NCBI GenBank assembly: GCA_963836375.1
Contig: CAWIJK010000001.1
Span: 682,001 to 746,000 of the forward strand
Origin: CAWIJK01 sp963836375
Lineage (GTDB): Bacteria > Actinomycetota > Acidimicrobiia > Acidimicrobiales > RAAP-2
Reading direction: 5' to 3'
DNA length: 64,000 bases
Positions 57,668 to 64,000 of this stretch are shown here, piece by piece. The position numbers and the translations under genes are program-made. Position 1 is the stretch's first letter; each line of letters starts with the position of its first letter. Under the pieces are notes generated by a model. That model had not been told where the DNA came from. It worked only from the letters and a program-made list of their open reading frames with translations, and did no database searches.

Positions 57668-58417
57668 TCAGCGCTCTCCTTGGGGGCCCTCGGTCGCCAC
57701 GTTCGCCCCGGCCGCCGGGAGGGCCGCTGGGTCGGGCGCCGTCGCGCCCAGGTCGGCCGACGAGGCGATCGGGCGGCCGGCGGCCCCGGCCGCGTGGGCC
57801 CCCCGGGTCGAGCCCTCGGCGCGCAGGGTCCGGACCCGGTGCACGATGAGGACGGCGATGACCAGGACCACCAGGACGATCGCCACGTAGCCGGCGTCAC
57901 TGAAGTCCTTCAGGACGTGCTGCCAGCTGGCCCCCAGGCTGTAGCCGATGGCGGCCAGGGCGGCACACCAGATCGTGCACCCGATGACGGTCATTACGAT
58001 GAATTTGGACTTCTTCATCTCGGCTAGGCCGGCGGCGAGGGAGATGAAGGACCGGACGAGTGGGACCAGGCGCCCGAACAGCACCACCCACTCGCCCCGG
58101 CCGTCGAACCAGGCCTCGGCCCGGTCCAGGTCCTTGTGGGTCAACAGGATGTACTTGCCCACCCGGTCGACCAGCGGCCGTCCGCCGAAGTACCCGATGG
58201 CGTAGCCGATCGACGAACCGACCAGCTCGCCCAGCACGGCGACGACGATCACCGCCCACAGGCTCAGGTGGATGTGCCCGGTGGTGGCGATCTCACCGCT
58301 GGCCAGGGCCCCGCCGTAGCCGATGGCGATCTCAGAACCGATGGGAATGCCCATCGACGAGACGAGGGTGGCGATGAAGATGGCCAGGTAGCCCCAGTGG
58401 ACGAGGAAGTTCTCCAT
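57668..58417 (-). CDS. DedA-family (SNARE-associated/VTT) membrane protein
   Basis: A 249-residue integral membrane protein. Motifs: the N-terminal re-entrant segment IATLVSSMGIPIGSEIAIGYGGAL, GELVGSSIGYAIGYFGG, the family hallmark FGRLVPLVRSFISLAAGLAEM with functional Arg, and a final helix GYVAIVLVVLVIAVLIVHRV. Family members act as flippases for undecaprenyl phosphate or phospholipids. The last ~50 residues are a disordered Ala/Gly-rich tail. Heads the dedA-CADD-like-oxidase cluster. Confidence 0.9.
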   Translation of the reverse strand: MENFLVHWGYLAIFIATLVSSMGIPIGSEIAIGYGGALASGEIATTGHIHLSLWAVIVVAVLGELVGSSIGYAIGYFGGRPLVDRVGKYILLTHKDLDRAEAWFDGRGEWVVLFGRLVPLVRSFISLAAGLAEMKKSKFIVMTVIGCTIWCAALAAIGYSLGASWQHVLKDFSDAGYVAIVLVVLVIAVLIVHRVRTLRAEGSTRGAHAAGAAGRPIASSADLGATAPDPAALPAAGANVATEGPQGER

Positions 58418-58514
58418 GACGGCCGCCTTTCTACCCGCCCCGGGACGATCCGTGCGACCGGGGCACCCAGGGACCGCTCAGCTGGACCGTCCGCCGGTCG
58501 CACCGGCCCGGGCC

Positions 58515-58543
58515 GGGCGGGGCGGGGCGGGGCGGGGCGGGGC
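58515..58543. repeat. GGGGC pentanucleotide microsatellite
   Basis: Five perfect GGGGC units (58519-58543) preceded by GGGC. The last base is also part of the TAG stop of the neighbouring minus-strand gene. Such G-tracts can form quadruplex structures and are prone to slippage. Confidence 0.9.
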
Positions 58544-60060
58544 TACGGGCTTCCGGTGGCCGCCATGCCGACCATCGGGGCGTTGAGGGGTAGGCCGCCC
58601 ATCGAGCCGTAGAAGTTGGCGTCGCCGAAGGAGAAGACCCCGCCGTCGGCGGCCACCGTCCAGTAGCCATGGCCGTCACCGGTCGCCGCGATCCCCACCA
58701 TCGGCGCGACCAGCGGGATCCCACCCATGGAGCCATAGAACGGGGCGTCGCCGAAGGTGAACACCCCCCCGTCGGAAGCCGCCAGCCAACTGCCCAGACC
58801 GCCGGCCGACGGGGTGATGCCGACGATCGGCTGGTTCAGCGAGACGCCGCCCAGCGAACCGTAGAAGCTGGCGTCGCCGAAGGAGAAGACCCCGCCGTCG
58901 GCGGCGACGATCCAGTAGCCGTTGCCGTCGGGTGTCGAGATGATCCCCTCGATGGGCTGGTTGAGCTGTTGACCGCCCATCGACCCGAAGAAGTAGGCAT
59001 CGCCGAAGGAGAAGACCCCGCCGTCGGCGGCCACCAGCCAATAGCCGAGACCGTCTGGGGTGGGGGCCATGCCCACGATCGGACTGTTGAGGTGCATGCT
59101 GCCGGTCGAGCCCCAGAAGGGCGCATCGCCGAAGGAGAAGACCCCACCGTCCTTGGCCACCAGCCAGTACCCGAGGTCGTCAGGAGTGGGGGCCATGCCC
59201 ACGACCGGTTGGTTGAGGTGCATGCTGCCGGTCGAGCCCCAGAACGAGGCCAGGCCGTAGGTGAAGACCCCGCCGTCGGCGGCCACCGTCCAGTACCCCT
59301 GTGTGGGCGGCAGCGGCAGACCCACCCCGATGTACAGGGGGGCCGGGGTCCAGGTGATCGAGCCGTGGAGGGTGAGGTAGATCCCGTAGTACGTGGCCTT
59401 GGTGGAGGTCCCGGTCTTCGGGGGCAGGGTGAGGTTGACCGAAGCCGTGCCGTTCGAACACGGGATGGTCACCGGCAGCCCGGGCAGGGAGGGCCTCGAT
59501 GAGTAGGTGCAGGTGTTGGCCAGGGTCACCGTGGCCGTGACGGTGACCTTGCCCCCCGTTGCCGGCACGTTCGGTGGGACCGCCGCGTAGAAGGTCCGGT
59601 TCGGGCGGGGCGTGCCGGTCACGGTCACCCGCTGGGCCGAGGTCGTCACGCTCGACGTTCCGACCGCCGTGACGGTGAAGTAGTAGAAGACCGGGGCCCG
59701 CAGGCCGTTCCCCGGGAGCGTGATGCTGGTCGACGCCGAACCGCCCGAGCACGGGAGGCTGGCCGGCATACCGGTCACCGGAATCGAGGAGTTGAACGTG
59801 CAGGTGTACGCGTTGGTCGCCGAGACCGAGAGCGTGACCGTCCCACCGGTGTTGGTCAGGTTCCGGGGCGAGATCGAGAACTGCGTGACCCGCGGACTCG
59901 TCGACGCGGCGCCGGCCGGGTTGGCCCCCGGCCAGCCCAGCCCGGCGAAGAGGGCGATCGCGATACCGATCCACGCGAGTCGGCTCGACAGGGTCCGACC
60001 GCTTCCGGTCACGGTGCCCACCCGGCGACGCGGCATCGGTGCGCCCACCACGCTCCTCAT
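58543..60060 (-). CDS. secreted protein with six DGGVFSFGDA repeats
   Basis: A 505-residue protein. GGGGGAGG lies 7 nt before the ATG; a signal peptide (RLAWIGIAIALFAGLGWPG) ends near AGAAS. Two ~85-residue beta domains, each with a Cys pair (YTCTFNS..LPCSGG; NTCTYSS..IPCSNG), are followed by six ~42-residue repeats of the form GYWLVAADGGVFSFGDAxFYGS then LNxPIVGMAxTPDG. Such repeats form a beta-propeller-like array in many actinobacterial surface proteins of unknown function, so six blades may close one propeller. Next to polysaccharide genes; no enzyme motif. Confidence 0.75.
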   Translation of the reverse strand: MRSVVGAPMPRRRVGTVTGSGRTLSSRLAWIGIAIALFAGLGWPGANPAGAASTSPRVTQFSISPRNLTNTGGTVTLSVSATNAYTCTFNSSIPVTGMPASLPCSGGSASTSITLPGNGLRAPVFYYFTVTAVGTSSVTTSAQRVTVTGTPRPNRTFYAAVPPNVPATGGKVTVTATVTLANTCTYSSRPSLPGLPVTIPCSNGTASVNLTLPPKTGTSTKATYYGIYLTLHGSITWTPAPLYIGVGLPLPPTQGYWTVAADGGVFTYGLASFWGSTGSMHLNQPVVGMAPTPDDLGYWLVAKDGGVFSFGDAPFWGSTGSMHLNSPIVGMAPTPDGLGYWLVAADGGVFSFGDAYFFGSMGGQQLNQPIEGIISTPDGNGYWIVAADGGVFSFGDASFYGSLGGVSLNQPIVGITPSAGGLGSWLAASDGGVFTFGDAPFYGSMGGIPLVAPMVGIAATGDGHGYWTVAADGGVFSFGDANFYGSMGGLPLNAPMVGMAATGSP

Positions 60061-60274
60061 TGCCGCCACCTCCCCCGGATCAGAGATTCGCCAGCCCCCT
60101 GCGGGACACGCCGACGGCACTCTATCTTGCATCGGTGCCCGTGCGATCCCGCTCGGAGTCCCGGCTCGGCACCGACGGCCCCATCGCCTGGCGGTGGCTG
60201 AAACCCCGGGTGAACGGGCAGTTGCACCCCGGTCGTTCCCGCGCCAGCGCAGTCCCCGGGCCTCGTCACGGCCG

Positions 60275-61706
60275 TCACGGCTCGGCGCCGGGACTGGCTT
60301 CGGACTGGACGTTCTGCGAGGTCCCCCCGACACCGGCCCGGGCCGGCCGGGGCCTCGGGCGTGGAGGGAGGTCGCCAGCTCGGTGGTGGGCACCGCCGGA
60401 CGGCACCACGCCGTTCTTACCGATCCCCAATTGGCGCCGCTGCAGGCGATCACGTCGCCGAAACTCCCACTCGTAGCGTGGCGGGGACCCACGGGGGCTG
60501 CGGGGGATCGACAGGACCACCAGCATGAAGGGCAGGAGGACGGTCCGCTCCCTCGTGATCAGACCGAGGTTCCCGAGTGCGGCGAAGGTGTACAGGAAGC
60601 CCAGCGAGTAGATCGTGCACAACATCACGTACGGCCGGGCAAACGACGCACGGATCACGATCCGCAACTGACGCAGCGACGAGAGGAGCACTCCCATGAT
60701 GAACAGGTTCTCCAGCGCGGCCAGGATCTCACCGCTGCCGTGGGCGTTGATCGGTAACGGGTCGAAAAGGACGGTGTAGACGTCGCGCGGGTAGTCGGCG
60801 GGGCTCGACGAATACGGGATGTTGCTGCTTCCGTGACCCGATGTCGTCCCGGCGTTGTTCTGGGAAATTTTCATTCAACGACAGCGAGCTACCGCTGCCG
60901 TGCAGGTAGTGGAAGGTGAGGTAGATGGAGATACCGAGGACCAGGGCGAGAAAGACGAAGGAGAGCAAACGTCGAAAGCCACTCAAGGTCTTGAGCGGTG
61001 ACGACGGCATGACCATGACCGCCACCACCATGGCCCCGGCGATGAGGAGCAGTTCATTGGGCCGGACGAAGCCGCCGAGCACGGCCCCCGGCACGATGAG
61101 CAGGATGCCGCCCGGCTTGCGGGCCAGGATCTTGGCCACCCCATAGGCGACCATTCCCAGAGCGAAGGTCATGATCGCTTCCTTGCTGACGTCGGCAGTC
61201 CAGAAGATCAGCGACGGGAGGAAGAAGATCAAGATGGCGTACCGGCGATAGGGAGCGCCGGCGAAGGTGAGGGTGAAGGCCTTGAAGAACAGCAGGAGTC
61301 CGACGAAGGCGCACCAGCTGAAGATGAGGAAGACCGCGACCTGGTTGGTCCCCACGATTGCGTACACGACACCGGCGATGATGCTGACCGCACCGTTGTT
61401 CACGATGCCGTGAAGGTGGCCCAAGGCGAAATCGAAATGGCGGAAGTTCTGGGCCAGCGCAACGCCCTGGGAGTCGTAGCGACTCCAGTCGGCGACGCCA
61501 CCGTAGAAGTGGTCGACGACCCAGATCTGCATCGGAGCGGCAGCGAGGTGGAGCACGACGCTGGCCGTCATCACCTTCTGCAGCCAGGGATCATTCTCCC
61601 CAGCCGCCACACGACGAATGATGGGACGGCTGACGAGGAAAAGCCCGACCGCGATGATCAGCCCGATGATGGGCTCAGAAGGCGTCCCGACAGCAAAGAA
61701 AGCCAC
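60275..61706 (-). CDS. polytopic membrane protein, Wzy/EpsG-like, interrupted by a frameshift
   Basis: About 477 residues with some ten hydrophobic segments. The N-terminal frame starts MAFFAVGTPSEPIIGLIIAV and includes DWSRYDSQG, FFLPSLIFWTADVSKEA and GGFVRPNELLLIAGAM, a pattern seen in actinobacterial polysaccharide-polymerase or glycosyltransferase-like proteins. After SLSLNE the frame breaks and resumes as KISQNNAGTTSGHG, GEILAALENLFIMGVLLSSL. Restoring one A in AAAA (60868-60871) joins them. It lies 14 nt after a Wzz/BY-kinase-like gene, which supports a role in exopolysaccharide polymerisation; this is inference. Confidence 0.6.
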
Positions 61707-61720
61707 AGAGGTGGCCTTAG

Positions 61721-64000
61721 TTAGGAATCTTTTTCCGCCCCGGAGGGGGCAACTTCAGATGGCACAACATCGGGGACCGGCTTGCCGTTGCCGTTCCCGT
61801 TGGCGTGGCCGTTCCCGTTGGCGTGGGCGTTGCCATTCCCGTTGCCGTTCCCGTTGGCGTGGCCGTTCCCGTTGGCGTGGCCGTTCCCGTTGGCGTGGGC
61901 GTTGCCATTCCCGTTGCCGTTGCCGTTCCCATTGGCGTGGCCGTCCCCGTTGACGAGGGCGTGGGCGTTGCCATTCCCGTTGCCGTTCCCGTTCCCGTTG
62001 ACGTGCCCGTTCCCGTTGACGAGGGCGTGGGCGTGGCCATTCCCGTTGCCATTGCCGTTCGCGTCGGCGTGGCTGTTCCCATTGGCGTGGCCGTTCCCGT
62101 TGCCATTCCCGTTGGCGAGAACCTGGCCGTTCGTGTGACCGTTGCCGTTGCCGTTGCCGTTTCCATTGCCGTTGGCGAGAACCTGGCCGGGCGTGTGACC
62201 ATTGCCACCGGCCTGACCGTTGGCGTGGCCGTTTCCGTTGCCGTTTCCGTTGCCGTTGCCGTTGCCGACGCCGGCACCCTCCAGGGTCCTGCCACCGTTG
62301 CTGTCGCCGTCACCCACCGCGACCGGCACTCGCCCTCTGTCGCCCACCACCGGGACAGCCGGGGCGGCGGCTGCAGTCGGGACAACAGGCGCGGGGGCGG
62401 CCACGGGGACGGTCGGCGTGCCCTGGGTGGCGGGTGCGACGGGAGCACTTGGCTGGATCGTTGTGGACGCGGCCAGCTTCGCCTCGGCTCGCTCGGCTTG
62501 GAGTCGCACATCGTTCGACCGCAGGTGAACGTGGGTGAGCACCACACCCAGAACCGGAGCTCCGATACGCCGCATGATCTCGCCCGTTCGTTTCGCGTGG
62601 TCGAAGGTAGTCTCCCCACACTCTCCGACCACGAGGACGATGTCGGCGGTGGGCGTGAGCGCCTCAGCATCGTGATAGGCCAGCTGGGAAGGGGCCTCTA
62701 CCACGATGGCATCAGCCAGTTCCCTCACCGCATCGATAACCGCCGGCGTGCGAGTCACGAGCTGACCACTGTGGTTGATGAAGTGCGACAACGACAGCAG
62801 TGCAACACCACGGTGGCTGGTGGGCTCGAGCTTGGCCTTGACGGCGGCCGCGTCAACCTGACCGTTGAAGAGGTTCGGACCATCGTTCCGTCCAGGTCCG
62901 TGAAGATCCTGCGAACTGATGACGACGACCCGCTGGTCCGCCTCGGCGTAGGACGCGGCGAGATTTGCGACCACCATGGAGCGGCTCGACTCCATCCCTG
63001 GCGACACGACCAGGATCACCTGGCGGGGCCCGTCCTCCGTCGCCTCAAGGGCGTTGCGAGGCTCGAAGTGATTCGAACCGTTGGCACCGGGGTCGGGGTA
63101 CCCGCTGGCATTGGGCATGTGGTCCTCGGCATAGGTGACCGGAGCGAGCCCCTCGAGGTGGATCGACATCCGGAGCTTCCGATAAGCCTCGGCCGACGCC
63201 ATCGAAAGGTGATCGGGAAGACTGAGGTTGGTCGTCTCGGCGGCCTCGGGCACGGGGATCTCCGCCACAACTGGGAACCCGAACGCCGCCCGTGCGGCGG
63301 CGGCATTGCGGACCCGCTTGTCCAGCAGCTCCAACACCAGCGCGATGCCGGCACCGATCAGAAGGCCGAGCAGACCGCCGGCCAACACCCGGACCTTGCG
63401 ACTGGAGCCGAGCCCCGCCGACTTCGTCGGGACGGCCGCGTCCCTGAAGGCCCCGCTGGCGGAAGCGGGCCTGAGCACCTGGTACCCGGTGGACGGCGGG
63501 GAGGCCTCAAGCTGCTGAACCTGCGTATTGGCCGCAGCGAGTTGGGTGTTGACTTGCGCGATCGAAGTGGCACTCGCTTTGGAGGCCGTCAGCTGGTTTA
63601 GCTTGTTCTGCAACGTCGTGACGGACTGACGGGCCTGTTGAAGCTGAACGTTGTAATGCGCGGAGACCAGATTCTGGAGGGTCTTGCCCACCTCGGCGGC
63701 ATAGGCATTGGTGAAAGCCGCGGCGAGCTTCGGCGTCGGGCCATGGGCACTGAGCCAGAGCTGTCCGGGCGCCGTGGCGGCCGCTGCTTTCTTCGCCGAT
63801 GCTTTCGACGACGTGGTCGCGAATGATCCGAAGGGTGTCACCTCACCGGCGAGATCGGTGGGAGAGCCGTGCAGCCCCGCATCCTTCGCCGCCGCGACAG
63901 CAACAGAGGCCTCGCTGGCGTAGAAGATGATCTGGCTGGTGCTGACACCGCCTCCATACGCCCGGTTCGCGCCGACAGCGGTCGGGGCCGCACCAACCAA
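61721..64000 (-). CDS. Wzz/BY-kinase-like polysaccharide co-polymerase with Asn-Gly tail, 5' truncated by window edge
   Basis: At least 759 residues; the N-terminus and first membrane helix are outside the window. Periplasmic coiled-coil part (LQQARQSVTTLQNKLNQL), second helix KVRVLAGGLLGLLIGAGIAL, then a cytoplasmic P-loop domain of the BY-kinase type beginning SMASAEAYRKLRMSI. Where kinases have the Walker A GEGKS, this reads VSPGMESSRSMVVANLA, lacking the Lys; the Walker A' DxDLRRP is SSQDLHGPG. The C-terminal ~190 residues are NGNGHANG repeats instead of a Tyr cluster. Predicted to be catalytically inactive, acting as a scaffold for chain-length control. A Wzy-like gene follows. Confidence 0.75.
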   Translation of the reverse strand: MVGAAPTAVGANRAYGGGVSTSQIIFYASEASVAVAAAKDAGLHGSPTDLAGEVTPFGSFATTSSKASAKKAAAATAPGQLWLSAHGPTPKLAAAFTNAYAAEVGKTLQNLVSAHYNVQLQQARQSVTTLQNKLNQLTASKASATSIAQVNTQLAAANTQVQQLEASPPSTGYQVLRPASASGAFRDAAVPTKSAGLGSSRKVRVLAGGLLGLLIGAGIALVLELLDKRVRNAAAARAAFGFPVVAEIPVPEAAETTNLSLPDHLSMASAEAYRKLRMSIHLEGLAPVTYAEDHMPNASGYPDPGANGSNHFEPRNALEATEDGPRQVILVVSPGMESSRSMVVANLAASYAEADQRVVVISSQDLHGPGRNDGPNLFNGQVDAAAVKAKLEPTSHRGVALLSLSHFINHSGQLVTRTPAVIDAVRELADAIVVEAPSQLAYHDAEALTPTADIVLVVGECGETTFDHAKRTGEIMRRIGAPVLGVVLTHVHLRSNDVRLQAERAEAKLAASTTIQPSAPVAPATQGTPTVPVAAPAPVVPTAAAAPAVPVVGDRGRVPVAVGDGDSNGGRTLEGAGVGNGNGNGNGNGNGHANGQAGGNGHTPGQVLANGNGNGNGNGNGHTNGQVLANGNGNGNGHANGNSHADANGNGNGNGHAHALVNGNGHVNGNGNGNGNGNAHALVNGDGHANGNGNGNGNGNAHANGNGHANGNGHANGNGNGNGNAHANGNGHANGNGNGKPVPDVVPSEVAPSGAEKDS
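61790..62275 (-). repeat. hexamer-periodic repeat coding for the Asn-Gly tail
   Basis: Low-complexity DNA built of AACGGC/AACGGG-type codon pairs (plus strand CCGTTGCCGTTCCCGTTGG) interspersed with GCC and CAC codons. It encodes NG, ANG and HANG units. The codon use alternates enough to suggest selection on the protein rather than pure slippage. Confidence 0.85.

Noticed and set aside
61790..62275. CRISPR-like or direct-repeat array
   Set aside because: The periodicity is six bases and encodes the Asn-Gly tail of the Wzz-like protein; there are no spacers.

Overview
The window is a high-GC chromosome segment that looks like an actinobacterium of the class Acidimicrobiia or a close relative. 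This is inferred from several signs: a SigR/RsrA-type redox sigma factor and anti-sigma pair followed by a DUF2342-type zinc metalloprotease, CarD and DisA, a CYP142-like P450, actinobacterial gene order (carD-ispD-ispF-rlmB; folE-folP-folB-folK), many GTG starts with 4-nt overlaps, TANNNT boxes 6-9 nt upstream of start codons (leaderless-type promoters), and secreted proteins with 'GYWLVAADGG' repeats. No rRNA, tRNA or CRISPR array was recognised.

Layout. 1-9.3 kb is a loosely packed, lower-GC accessory region: a GntR regulator with an ABC transporter, a frameshifted APC permease, a methyltransferase, a TetR-like regulator, an MTHFR-like protein and a broken Ig-like fragment. 9.4-18.5 kb is housekeeping: rlmB, ispF, ispD, carD, disA, radA and clpC on the minus strand, then a prenyl diphosphate synthase on the plus strand. 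18.6-26.1 kb holds a small secreted protein and a ~2200-residue secreted IPT/TIG-repeat protein. 26.4-40.6 kb is a long, tightly overlapping minus-strand cofactor cluster: sigR, rsrA, metalloprotease, tilS-hpt fusion, folE, folP, a phosphatase-like gene, folB, folK, a DUF2520 gene, panC, panD, nadB, nadC, coaX, lysS. 40.7-44.5 kb is a plus-strand P450-SDR-glycosidase operon, followed by a Fur-family remnant. 44.8-51.5 kb is a second giant secreted protein (RCC1 propeller plus 19 MBG-type repeats). 51.9-55.5 kb carries yfiH, murL and murD2, the variant peptidoglycan D-glutamate route. 55.6-58.4 kb is dedA, a CADD-like diiron gene and a FAD oxidase. 58.5-64 kb is cell-surface/exopolysaccharide: a repeat-rich secreted protein, a polymerase-like membrane protein and a Wzz/BY-kinase-like protein cut by the window edge.

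The points most worth following are: (1) a CADD-like protein that keeps every residue implicated in self-sacrificing p-aminobenzoate synthesis, in the same window as the folate operon; (2) a phosphatase-fold gene embedded in the folate operon whose catalytic Cys is Gln; (3) the murL-murD2 pair; (4) a tilS-hpt fusion; (5) a polysaccharide co-polymerase with a ruined Walker A motif and a long Asn-Gly tail; (6) near-identical 261-bp TIG repeats.

Caution: about ten genes, several of them normally essential (ispD, clpC, lysS), are interrupted by single-base indels. Homology resumes immediately in another frame, so sequence or assembly error is the most economical explanation. These genes are annotated as single CDS with the break stated.
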